Notes under the pieces: model-generated
The model's input: the letters and a program-made list of their open reading frames with translations, nothing else
The model's database searches: none
What the model was told of the DNA's origin: nothing
Shown here: positions 1 to 7,490 of the stretch, piece by piece
Numbering within the stretch: position 1 is the first letter of the stretch
Layout of the letters: each line of letters starts with the position of its first letter
Program-made: the position numbers and the translations under genes
From: Skermanella stibiiresistens SB22
GTDB taxonomy: Bacteria; Pseudomonadota; Alphaproteobacteria; Azospirillales; Azospirillaceae
DNA length: 64,000 nucleotides
Assembly (NCBI RefSeq): GCF_000576635.1
Contig: NZ_AVFL01000021.1
Span: 62,001 to 126,000 of the forward strand
Direction of reading: 5' to 3'

Positions 1-468
1 CGACGCCGGGCCGCGCACGATCTCGACCCGCTTGACCGTGTCCAGGTCGACATAGTCGCGGTTGAAGGTCGGGCTGGTCGCCGGAAAGTCCGGAAGGCGC
101 GCGCCATCGACCTGGACCAGTACCCGGTTCCCGCCGATGCCGCGGATGTTGTAGTTGGTCAGGCCCGAGCGGGAGGGATCGTTGCCGATCGACACGCCCG
201 GCTCGTAGCGCAGCAGATCGCGTGGGTTCGACACCAGCCGCCGGTCGATCTCGTCGTCGGTGATGACCGAGACGGTGCCCGGCACCTCGCCGATCGGCCG
301 CTCGCTCCGCGTTGCGGTCACCGTCACGGGATCGAGCCGCAGCACCGATGCCGGCGGCGGGCTTTCCTCCGGCGGAGGCTGCTGGGCGAGGGCTCCCATG
401 GCACCTAGGGCGATGAGGCTGGACGACATCAGGACCGTGCGGCTGAGGCGGAAACCAGGACGGGACAT
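1..468 (-). CDS. TonB-dependent outer-membrane receptor, N-terminal 156 residues (runs off the window)
   Basis: Only the start of the gene is present. The ATG at 468 opens a signal peptide (arginine-rich start, hydrophobic core, likely cleavage after Ala-Leu-Ala near residue 28), then a proline-rich spacer and the beginning of a plug domain. The plug shows VTVTATR, the D(D)EIDRR segment, YEPGVSIG, NIRGIGGNRVLVQVDG and VEIVRGP, all typical of TonB receptors. The YEPGVSIG and IRGIGGNRVL wording resembles the haemoglobin/haem receptor branch, but the substrate cannot be fixed without the barrel. A strong Fur box lies about 100 bases upstream, so iron-repressed expression is likely. The family is certain; the ligand is inference. 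Confidence 0.9.
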   Translation of the reverse strand, partial: MSRPGFRLSRTVLMSSSLIALGAMGALAQQPPPEESPPPASVLRLDPVTVTATRSERPIGEVPGTVSVITDDEIDRRLVSNPRDLLRYEPGVSIGNDPSRSGLTNYNIRGIGGNRVLVQVDGARLPDFPATSPTFNRDYVDLDTVKRVEIVRGPAS

Positions 469-489
469 TCCCGCGCCCGTGGCTCTGAT

Positions 490-508
490 GCTAATGATAC
501 TAAGACTC
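490..508. promoter_or_regulatory. Possible second, weak Fur-like site
   Basis: The stretch starting GCTAATGATACTAAG matches about 12 of 19 positions of the Fur consensus, mostly in its left half. It lies between the strong Fur box and the receptor start, where overlapping Fur sites are common. It is weak on its own. Confidence 0.3.
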
Positions 509-565
509 AGTCGCAATTTGTTTTTCTCCGGTCTGGAAGTCGGGTGACCCGGTGGGCATCTAATT

Positions 566-584
566 GCTAATGAGAATCGTTCTC
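566..584. promoter_or_regulatory. Fur box upstream of the TonB receptor
   Basis: GCTAATGAGAATCGTTCTC matches 15 of 19 positions of the Fur consensus. It sits on a perfect inverted repeat, AATGAGAA-TCG-TTCTCATT (569-587). The surroundings are AT-rich compared with the genome. It lies 98 bases before the receptor start and about 230 bases before the divergent dioxygenase, so it most plausibly controls the receptor. Confidence 0.8.
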
Positions 585-816
585 ATTTACAAGGTGGAAA
601 TTGGGCTAATTTTCTGGTGGCGCCTGAACGGACGATAAAGTGGAAACCGATTAATCAGTATGCTGATGAATTGACGCATACCGGTGCCATTCGCCCGCGT
701 CTCCGATCCTGAAACACCCCGGTATGCTGATAAACCCGTGCTGGCACGATCCTTGCCAACCCGTTCACCGTCCCGGTGTCTCGACCGGGGCGCGGGGAAG
801 AGCAGGGGAACCGGCC

Positions 817-1767
817 ATGGACGATTTCACGACGATCCCGATGATCGACGTCAGCGCCTTGAGGGGCGGCGGCGGCGACGAAAAGGCTGCTTGCGCTGGT
901 TTGATCGGCGACGCCTGTCGACGCGCGGGGTTCTTCCAGATCACGGGCCACGGCGTCGATCAAGCCCTGCTCGACGGCGTCCACGACGTGGCGAAGGACT
1001 TCTTCGCTTTGCCCACCGCGGACAAGATGGCGGTGGCGCTGACCAAGTCACCCCAGTATCGCGGCTACTTCCCCCTGAAGGGCGAGGTCACCGACACCGC
1101 GTTCGGCGGCGATCCCAAGGAAGGCTTCGACATCTCCCTGGAACTGCCGGTCCAAGCGGCGGGCGCTGGGGGGTGGCCGAAGCTGCGCGGTCCCAACCAG
1201 TGGCCGGACGGCATGCCGGAGTTCCGCCAGCGGCTGACCGATTACCACGGAGCGCTTTGCGACCTGGGCCGCTCGTTGTCACGGGGCTTCGCGCTGGCTC
1301 TCGACCTGCCGGAGGATTTCTTCCTGTCGAAGCTGGACGCACCGACCGCGATCCTCCGCATCCTCCACTACCCACCGGTCGAAACCGTCGCCGATCCCAC
1401 CAGCCTGCCGCCCCACGGGTGCGGCGCCCATACCGACTACGGCTACCTGACCATCCTGGCGCAAGACGGTTCGGGCGGCTTGCAGGTCCAGAACCTGGCT
1501 GGCGCCTGGATCGACGTGCCGCCGACCCCCGGCGCCTATGTCTGCAACATCGGCGAGATGATGGCGCGCTGGACCGGCGACGAGTTCCGGGCGACCTCGC
1601 ACCGCGTCGTCCGCGTGTCCCCTGGCTCCCGCTATTCCATTCCGTTCTTCCTCCATCCCAATCCCGACGTGCTGATCGAGCCGCTGCCAAGCCGCGGCGC
1701 CGTGGCGTTCGAGCCGACCACCAGCGGCGCCTATCTGCTACGGCGCCTCGAAGGAGCCTACGCCTGA
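817..1767 (+). CDS. Isopenicillin N synthase-like 2-oxoglutarate/Fe(II) dioxygenase
   Basis: A 316-residue non-haem iron oxygenase. The N-terminal DIOX_N region contains GFFQITGHGV near residue 40. The catalytic core shows the iron triad His205-x-Asp207 (HTDYGYLTIL) and His262 (TSHRVV), followed by the RxS motif RYSIPFF that binds the co-substrate carboxylate. I chose the ATG at 817 because AGGGGAA lies six bases before it; an upstream in-frame start at 724 has no such site. It is the first gene of an operon with a quaternary-amine ABC importer and a second, unrelated 2OG dioxygenase, so its substrate is probably an imported betaine or its breakdown product. The true substrate is unknown. Confidence 0.85.
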   Translation: MDDFTTIPMIDVSALRGGGGDEKAACAGLIGDACRRAGFFQITGHGVDQALLDGVHDVAKDFFALPTADKMAVALTKSPQYRGYFPLKGEVTDTAFGGDPKEGFDISLELPVQAAGAGGWPKLRGPNQWPDGMPEFRQRLTDYHGALCDLGRSLSRGFALALDLPEDFFLSKLDAPTAILRILHYPPVETVADPTSLPPHGCGAHTDYGYLTILAQDGSGGLQVQNLAGAWIDVPPTPGAYVCNIGEMMARWTGDEFRATSHRVVRVSPGSRYSIPFFLHPNPDVLIEPLPSRGAVAFEPTTSGAYLLRRLEGAYA

Positions 1768-1821
1768 CCGCCCCCGATCCCGCCAACCGCCTCCCGACCC
1801 CCGGGCCACTGGAGACGCTCC

Positions 1822-2775
1822 ATGGGTAACGACGACTGGTTCTCCGCCGTCCATATTCCCGTCCAAGGTTGGGCCGACAATCTGGTGCTCTGGCTGGCCC
1901 AGCATTGGCGGCCAGCCTTCCAGACGGTCCGGGCGCCGATGATCGCCGCCATCGACGCGCTGACGACGGTGCTGACCTCGGCGCCGCCGCCGCTGGTGCT
2001 GATACTGCTGTTCCTGCTGGCGTGGCAGATCAGCGGTGTCCGCAACGCGGTCGTCGCCACTGCCCTGATGTTCGCGGTCGGCATGATCGGCGTCTGGTCC
2101 GACGCGATGCGGACCCTGTCGCTGGTGACGGTCGCCGTGCTGCTGTGCTTCGGGATCGGCTTTCCGCTCGGCATCCTGTCGGCGCGCTCCGACCGGCTGG
2201 AGGGCGCGCTCAAGCCGCTGCTCGACCTGATGCAGACCCTGCCGGCCTTCGTCTATCTCGTGCCGATCGTGCTGCTGTTCGGCATCGGCGACCTGTCCGG
2301 CGTGTTGGTGACGGCGGTCTTCGCGGTGCCGCCGCTGATCCGGCTGACCAGCCTCGGCATCCGGGGCGTCCCGCCGCCGATGGTCGAGGCCGCCGTCAGC
2401 CTGGGTGCCACACCCGCCAACGTGCTGTTCATGGTCAGCCTGCCGATCGCCTTGCCCGCCATCCTGACCGGCATCAACCAGACCATCATGATGTCGCTGG
2501 CGATGGTGACCTACGCCTCGATGATCGGCGTCGGCGGACTGGGGCAGCTGGTCCTGCGCGGCATCGGCCGGCTCGACATGGGGCTGGCGATGGTGGGCGG
2601 CGCCGGGATCGTGGCGCTGGCGATAGTCCTGACCGACCTGGTCCAGCCACGCGGCACGGCGCCCCGCGTCAAGCGCGTCTCCCGCTCCACCCCGATCGGC
2701 CTCGTCCGCGCCCTGATCGCCCGCGTCTCCCGTCCCGCCACACCCACCGCGATTCCCATGAAGAGAGGTTCCTGA
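1822..2775 (+). CDS. Glycine betaine/proline-type ABC transporter permease (ProW/OpuAB-like)
   Basis: A 317-residue inner-membrane permease with about six hydrophobic segments and the binding-protein-dependent transport fold. The EAA-like loop is visible around residues 190-200 (VEAAVSLGATPANVLFMVSLPIALPAI), which contacts the ATPase. The N-terminal DNLVLWLAQHW and the LLDLMQTLPAFVYLVPIVLLFGIGDLSGV stretch are characteristic of ProW-type permeases. It starts 54 bases after the first dioxygenase, and its TGA shares one base with the ATG of the binding protein (TGATG), so the two are translationally coupled. The C-terminal 45 residues form a basic tail longer than usual. Confidence 0.93.
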   Translation: MGNDDWFSAVHIPVQGWADNLVLWLAQHWRPAFQTVRAPMIAAIDALTTVLTSAPPPLVLILLFLLAWQISGVRNAVVATALMFAVGMIGVWSDAMRTLSLVTVAVLLCFGIGFPLGILSARSDRLEGALKPLLDLMQTLPAFVYLVPIVLLFGIGDLSGVLVTAVFAVPPLIRLTSLGIRGVPPPMVEAAVSLGATPANVLFMVSLPIALPAILTGINQTIMMSLAMVTYASMIGVGGLGQLVLRGIGRLDMGLAMVGGAGIVALAIVLTDLVQPRGTAPRVKRVSRSTPIGLVRALIARVSRPATPTAIPMKRGS

Positions 2776-3794
2776 TGCCGTCGTTCCACCGCCTTGGCAA
2801 ACTCCGCCTGCTGGCGCTTCTCGCGCTGGGATTGGCCGCGGCGCCGGCCGTCAACGCCGCGTCATCCCTGCCGGGAGCCGGCGTCACCGTCCAGGCGACC
2901 CATGACAGCACGGCGGAGACGCTGTTCCAGACGGAGATCGTCAATATCGGGCTGGAGAAGCTGGGCTACACGGTCAAGCCGATCCTGCCGCTGCAAATCC
3001 CCGCGATGTATCTGGCGGCGTCCACCGGCGACGTCACCTTCACCGCGTCGGCCTGGAACCCGCTCCAGAACGCCTTCTTCGAGCGTGTCGGCGGCAGCTC
3101 GACGCTGGTTCGCATGGGCGGTCTGATCTCCGGCGCCAGCCAGGGCTATCTGGTCGACAAGAAGACGGTCGCCCAATACGGCATCAAGAACGTCGAGCAG
3201 CTGAAGGACCCCAAGATCGCCGCCGTGTTCGCCGATGGCGGCACCAAGGCCAAGCTGATCGGCTGCCCGCCCGGCTGGGGCTGCGAGCGCGCGATCGAGC
3301 ATCAGCTCACCGCCTACGGCCTGCGGCCGACCGTCGAACACGTCCAGGGTGACATGGCCGTGCTCGCCGCCGACGTGATCGCCCGTTACAACGAGGGCAA
3401 GCCGGTCCTCTACTACACGTATACGCCGCTCTGGCTGTCGCAGGTGCTGGTGCCCGGCCGCGACGTCGAGTTCCTGGAGGTGCCGTACACCGCCTTGCCC
3501 GAACCGACCGATCCCAGCGCCACCACGCTGCCCGACGGGCGCAATGTCGGGTTCACCAAGAACACCATCCACGTCGTCGCCAACAAGGAGTTCATCGAGA
3601 AGAACCCTGTGGCCAGGAAGTGGTTCGAGCTGGTCTCCATCCCGATCGCCGACGTCAACGCCGAGAACTTCCAGATCTACAAGGGCGAGAAGTCGTCGGA
3701 ACAGATCCGCAAGCACGCCGAGGACTGGATCGCCAAGCATCAGGCCGAGGTCGACGCCTGGATCGCCGAGGCGGCCCAGGCCGCCAAGTCCTGA
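2775..3794 (+). CDS. Periplasmic substrate-binding protein of a glycine betaine/proline-type ABC transporter (ProX-like)
   Basis: A 339-residue protein with a signal peptide (residues 1 to about 28, ending APAVNA|A). The mature part matches the ProX/OpuAC family: it scavenges a quaternary amine in the periplasm and delivers it to the permease encoded just upstream. Visible family features include an early GVTVQATHDS-type strand, a TASAWNPLQNAFF segment, and YYTYTPLWLSQVLVPGRDVEFLEVP in the second lobe. Aromatic residues of the kind that form the cation-pi cage are present, but which ones bind ligand cannot be assigned by eye. The ligand may be glycine betaine, proline betaine, carnitine or another betaine. 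Confidence 0.9.
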   Translation: MPSFHRLGKLRLLALLALGLAAAPAVNAASSLPGAGVTVQATHDSTAETLFQTEIVNIGLEKLGYTVKPILPLQIPAMYLAASTGDVTFTASAWNPLQNAFFERVGGSSTLVRMGGLISGASQGYLVDKKTVAQYGIKNVEQLKDPKIAAVFADGGTKAKLIGCPPGWGCERAIEHQLTAYGLRPTVEHVQGDMAVLAADVIARYNEGKPVLYYTYTPLWLSQVLVPGRDVEFLEVPYTALPEPTDPSATTLPDGRNVGFTKNTIHVVANKEFIEKNPVARKWFELVSIPIADVNAENFQIYKGEKSSEQIRKHAEDWIAKHQAEVDAWIAEAAQAAKS

Positions 3795-3822
3795 CCTTCA
3801 TCGGCATCCGGGAAACGCCGCC

Positions 3823-4899
3823 ATGACCTCCGCCACCCCATCCTCCGCGACACCGACGGTCATCACGATCGAGAACCTGTGGAAGCTCTATGGCCCGGCC
3901 CGCAAGGTCAAGGCCGCGGCGGCGGCGCTGGGGCGGGGCGGCGCGGTCAAGCATCTGCCGACCGGCCACGGCGTCTTCGCCGCCGTGGCGGATGTCAATC
4001 TGGAGGTCCGGCGGCGCGAGATCCTGTGCGTCATGGGACTGTCGGGCAGCGGCAAGTCGACGCTGATCCGCCACATCAACGGGTTGATCCCGCCGACGGT
4101 GGGGACGGTGCGGGTCGATGGCCGCTCGGTCCAGGACCTGTCGGCGCCGAGCCTGCGGGAGCTGCGCGCCAGCCAGGTCGGCATGGTGTTCCAGAGCGCC
4201 AGCCTGTTCCCCCACCGCTCCGTGCTGGAGAACGTGACCTTCGGGCTGGAGGTGCGGGGATTGCCCAAGCAGGCGCGGGAGGACATGGCGCGGGAGTGGC
4301 TGGCGCGCATGCGGCTGCACGACTGCGCCGACCTGTTCCCGACCGAACTGTCCGGCGGCATGCAGCAGCGGGTCGGGCTGGCCCGCACCATGGTGACCGA
4401 CCCCGACATCCTGCTGCTGGACGAGCCGTTCAGCGCGCTGGACCCGATCATCCGCCGCGACTTGCAGGCGCAGTTCGTGGCCCTGGTGCGGGACCTGAAC
4501 AAGACGGCGGTCTTCATCACCCACGATTTCGACGAGGCGCTGAAGATCGCCGACCGCATCGCCGTCATGGTGGAGGGGCGGATCGTCCAGATCGGCCCGC
4601 CACACGACATCCTGATGCGCCCGGCCACTCCCCAGGTCGCCGACTTCGCCACCGACGAGCTTCGTCGGCGCCATGCCAGGGCCGGCGACCTCGCGATGGG
4701 CGACACCTTCGGAACGGACACGCCAGCCAGCGCCACCATCCGTCTGCCGGCGGCGGCTCCCTTCGCCGACGTGCTCGAAGCCCTTGGACGGGATGACGTC
4801 ACCATCGCCGTGATCGCCGAGGACGGCAGCACCACCGGCCACATCGACCGCGGCTCGATCATCCGGCATCTGGGGGGAGCCGGACTGTCCGCCGCCTGA
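3823..4899 (+). CDS. Glycine betaine/proline-type ABC transporter ATP-binding protein (ProV/OpuAA-like)
   Basis: A 358-residue ATPase that powers the importer. It shows a Walker A motif GLSGSGKST near residue 71, a Q-loop MVFQSASLFPHRSV, the ABC signature LSGGMQQRVGLAR, Walker B ILLLDEPFSALDP and the switch histidine in FITHDFDEA. The extended N-terminal region before Walker A is typical of ProV-type subunits. The C-terminal ~80 residues occupy the place of the CBS domains of ProV but look like a divergent or partial copy. The gene follows the binding protein by 28 bases and precedes the second dioxygenase by 30 bases. Confidence 0.93.
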   Translation: MTSATPSSATPTVITIENLWKLYGPARKVKAAAAALGRGGAVKHLPTGHGVFAAVADVNLEVRRREILCVMGLSGSGKSTLIRHINGLIPPTVGTVRVDGRSVQDLSAPSLRELRASQVGMVFQSASLFPHRSVLENVTFGLEVRGLPKQAREDMAREWLARMRLHDCADLFPTELSGGMQQRVGLARTMVTDPDILLLDEPFSALDPIIRRDLQAQFVALVRDLNKTAVFITHDFDEALKIADRIAVMVEGRIVQIGPPHDILMRPATPQVADFATDELRRRHARAGDLAMGDTFGTDTPASATIRLPAAAPFADVLEALGRDDVTIAVIAEDGSTTGHIDRGSIIRHLGGAGLSAA

Positions 4900-4929
4900 C
4901 ACACCAACCACCATCGAAAAAGGTGAGAC

Positions 4930-5760
4930 ATGCCCAAGCATTTGACCAAGGATCAGGTCCGCCATTTCCGCGAGGAGGGCTGGCTCGCGCCCCTGCGGGC
5001 CATGAGCGCCGAGGACGCCCTGAAATGCCGCGACGGCGTCGAGACGCTGGAGCGCCAAGTCGGCCGCGAGGCCAACGCCTTCATGAAGATCAAGGGCTAC
5101 CTCGCGTCACCGTGGATCGTGGAACTGGCCCGTCGGCCGGAGATCCTGGACGCGGTCGAGGACATCATCGGCCCCGACATCATGCTGTTCGGCGCGTCGA
5201 TCTTCGCCAAGGGCGGCCGCGATAGCCGTTATGTCTCGTGGCACCAGGATTCGGCTTATTTCGGCCTGTCACCGCATGAGGAGATCACCGCCTGGGTGGC
5301 GTTCACCGAGAGCACGGTGGACAATGGCTGCCTGCGGGTGGTCCCCCGCACCCACACCGGTCCCGACCGCGAGCACGTCGAGACCTACGCGCCCGACAAC
5401 ATGCTGGCGCGTGGCCAGGAGCTGCAAGGGATCGACGAATCCCAAGCGGTCGACCTCGTGCTGAAGCCCGGCGAGTTCTCGCTGCACCATGAACGCACGG
5501 CGCATGGCTCCAGCGCCAACCGCACCGGCGACCGGCGGATAGGGTTGGCCTTCTTCTACATTCCCGCCCATGTCGGCTCGACCATCGGCCGCCGCACGGC
5601 GACGCTGGTCCGGGGCGTGGATCGTTTCAACCACTGGGACCCCGATCCCCTGCCACAAACCGAACTGGATCCCGTCGCCTTCAAGGCGCTGGAAGCCGCC
5701 TGGGGTCAGTACAAGGACGGCGAGGTCCGGCAGGCGGCGAACGAGCCCACCACGGCCTGA
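4930..5760 (+). CDS. Phytanoyl-CoA dioxygenase (PhyH) family 2OG/Fe(II) oxygenase
   Basis: A 276-residue PhyH-family hydroxylase. The first two iron ligands are in SWHQDSAYFG (His and Asp near residue 104), and the distal His is in LHHERTAHGSSANRTGDRRIGL near residue 195, where the downstream Arg would hold 2-oxoglutarate. AAAAAGGTGAG just before the ATG supplies the ribosome binding site. The family includes ectoine hydroxylase and other small-molecule hydroxylases. As the last gene of the betaine-importer operon it probably hydroxylates or demethylates the imported compound, with the first dioxygenase acting before or after it. The substrate is not deducible from sequence. Confidence 0.85.
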   Translation: MPKHLTKDQVRHFREEGWLAPLRAMSAEDALKCRDGVETLERQVGREANAFMKIKGYLASPWIVELARRPEILDAVEDIIGPDIMLFGASIFAKGGRDSRYVSWHQDSAYFGLSPHEEITAWVAFTESTVDNGCLRVVPRTHTGPDREHVETYAPDNMLARGQELQGIDESQAVDLVLKPGEFSLHHERTAHGSSANRTGDRRIGLAFFYIPAHVGSTIGRRTATLVRGVDRFNHWDPDPLPQTELDPVAFKALEAAWGQYKDGEVRQAANEPTTA

Positions 5761-5777
5761 GTGTTCACCGCGTCGTT

Positions 5778-5825
5778 TTCCGGAATTCCAGCCACGCCAA
5801 CCGGGCGGCGTGCCGAATTCCGGAA
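5778..5825. terminator. Large hairpin after the dioxygenase/ABC operon
   Basis: An 11-base perfect inverted repeat, TTCCGGAATTC and GAATTCCGGAA, encloses a second inner pair (CACGCC/GGCGTG). It lies 17 bases past the stop of the PhyH-like gene. There is no T-run, so it is either a factor-assisted terminator, an mRNA 3'-end stabiliser or a protein site. Calling it a terminator is inference. Confidence 0.5.
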
Positions 5826-5910
5826 CGATGGGCCGGCGCTTCGCCGACCTCCGCCGGCATGACCCATACGTGTCAAACACTTAACGTCTTGTCGACACCG
5901 GTCCCAAGAA

Positions 5911-5926
5911 TGGCACGGAACCTGCT
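5911..5926 (+). promoter_or_regulatory. Sigma-54 (RpoN) promoter of dctA
   Basis: TGGCACGGAACCTGCT matches the -24/-12 consensus TGGCACG-N4-TTGCW with a single mismatch in the -12 element. It lies about 100 bases before the dctA start. Just upstream are two short palindromes, GTGTCAAACAC (5870-5880) and TGTCGACA (5890-5897), either of which might be activator contacts. The neighbouring DctD-type protein carries the GAFTGA loop needed to activate such a promoter. Confidence 0.8.
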
Positions 5927-6024
5927 CTAGGTCCCTCAGTTGTACTGCCGCTCGACACGAAGAATGCCCGGCATCCCCAGTGGGAACGGTCGGCGATAGC
6001 GGTAGGGTCAAGGGAGAGGGAACC

Positions 6025-7401
6025 ATGCAGGCCACAGGAAGCGCCGGCGCCGCCGCCGCGCCCGTTCACCACAAGAAAATCTACCAGCACCTCTATTTCC
6101 AGGTCCTCTGCGCCATCGTCATCGGCGTGGCGGTCGGGTATTTCTACCCGGAATTCGGCGCCAGCCTCAAATGGCTGGGCGACCTCTTCATCAAACTGAT
6201 CAAGATGCTGATCGCCCCGATCATCTTCTGCACCGTCGTCCACGGCATCGCCAGCATGGAGGACATGAAGAAGGTTGGCCGGGTCGGCATCAAGGCTCTG
6301 ATCTACTTCGAGGTCATGACCACCCTGGCGCTGATCATCGGTCTGGTCGTAGTCAACCTGTGGCAGCCGGGCGCCGGCATGAACGTCGACGTCAACTCGC
6401 TCGACACCAAGGCGATCGCGGCCTACACCTCGAAGGCGTCCGAGCAGGGCACCATCGAGTACATCATGCACATCGTGCCCTCGACGGTGGTCGGAGCCTT
6501 CGCGGAAGGCGAGATCCTGCAGGTCCTGTTCTTCGCCCTGCTGTTCGGCTTCGCGCTGTTCTCGCTGGGTGAGAAGGGCAAGCCGCTGCTGGGCATCATC
6601 GACCAGTCGGCCCATGTCTTCTTCAAGATCGTCGGCATCGTGATGAAGGTGGCCCCGATCGGCGCGTTCGGCGCGATGGCCTTCACCATCGGCAAGTACG
6701 GCGTCGGCTCGCTGCTGTCGCTGGGCCAGCTGATGCTGGCGTTCTACGCCACCTGCCTGCTCTTCATCTTCCTGGTGCTGGGAACGGTCGCCCGACTGGC
6801 CGGCTTCAGCATCATCAAGTTCATCAAGTACATCAAGGAGGAGCTGCTGATCGTCCTCGGCACCTCCTCGTCGGAATCGGTCCTGCCCCGCATGATCGCC
6901 AAGATGGAGTTGCTGGGCTGCGAGAAGTCGGTCGTCGGTCTGGTGATCCCGACCGGCTATTCGTTCAATCTCGACGGCACCTGCATCTACCTGACCATGG
7001 CGGCGATCTTCCTGGCCCAGGCGACCGGCGTCGACCTCAGCCTGTCGCAGGAGATCGGCATCATCGCCGTCCTGCTGCTGACCTCCAAGGGTGCCGCCGG
7101 CGTCACCGGCAGCGGCTTCATCGTGCTGGCGGCGACGCTGGCGTCGGTCGGCCACATCCCGGTCGCCAGCATCGCGCTGATCCTGGGCGTCGACCGCTTC
7201 ATGTCGGAGGCGCGGGCCCTGACCAACCTGATCGGCAACGGTATCGCCACCGTCGTCGTCGCCCGTTGGGAAGGCGCCCTGGATGTCGACCGCATGCATC
7301 GCCATCTCAACAACGAGACGGACGCCGAGGCCGATAGCCCGGAATCGGTCCTGGTGACCGAGGAGGAAAGCTCCGGCATCGGCCAAGCGCGCGCCTACTG
7401 A
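6025..7401 (+). CDS. dctA: C4-dicarboxylate transport protein DctA
   Basis: A 458-residue sodium/proton dicarboxylate symporter that imports succinate, fumarate and malate across the inner membrane. It has about eight hydrophobic helices and two re-entrant loops. The serine-rich loop [12 protein letters not shown], the [16 protein letters not shown] segment and [16 protein letters not shown] are diagnostic for this family. I chose the ATG at 6025 because AGGGAGAGGG ends five bases before it; an in-frame GTG at 5980 lacks a site. The sigma-54 promoter upstream and the adjacent DctD-like activator indicate induction by dicarboxylates, as in rhizobia. Confidence 0.96.
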   Translation: MQATGSAGAAAAPVHHKKIYQHLYFQVLCAIVIGVAVGYFYPEFGASLKWLGDLFIKLIKMLIAPIIFCTVVHGIASMEDMKKVGRVGIKALIYFEVMTTLALIIGLVVVNLWQPGAGMNVDVNSLDTKAIAAYTSKASEQGTIEYIMHIVPSTVVGAFAEGEILQVLFFALLFGFALFSLGEKGKPLLGIIDQSAHVFFKIVGIVMKVAPIGAFGAMAFTIGKYGVGSLLSLGQLMLAFYATCLLFIFLVLGTVARLAGFSIIKFIKYIKEELLIVLGTSSSESVLPRMIAKMELLGCEKSVVGLVIPTGYSFNLDGTCIYLTMAAIFLAQATGVDLSLSQEIGIIAVLLLTSKGAAGVTGSGFIVLAATLASVGHIPVASIALILGVDRFMSEARALTNLIGNGIATVVVARWEGALDVDRMHRHLNNETDAEADSPESVLVTEEESSGIGQARAY

Positions 7402-7431
7402 GCCTGGGTCCACCGAACCCTGGGTCACCAT

Positions 7432-7468
7432 GATGGCGGGGAGTCCCTCGGGGCTTCCCGCCATCTTT
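7432..7468 (+). terminator. Hairpin between dctA and the DctD-like regulator
   Basis: GATGGCGGGGAGTCCC and GGGGCTTCCCGCCATC form a long stem with wobble pairs and a tiny loop, followed by TTT. It lies 30 bases after the dctA stop. It should stop or reduce read-through into the regulator gene, which starts at 7491. Confidence 0.65.
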
Positions 7469-7490
7469 CGGTTCGATGGGAGCCAAAGAG

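Larger units (their letters stand above)
469..816. other. Divergent intergenic region, 348 bases
   Basis: This gap separates the minus-strand receptor from the plus-strand dioxygenase operon. It holds the Fur box and a weaker Fur-like site on the receptor side. The operon side (about 600-800) shows no motif I can name beyond the ribosome binding site just before 817. No gene is supported in it. Confidence 0.6.

Noticed and set aside
5881-7464. A long minus-strand frame opposite dctA.
   Set aside because: It is an Asp/Gly/Arg/Gln-rich antisense shadow of the membrane-protein gene with no family match.
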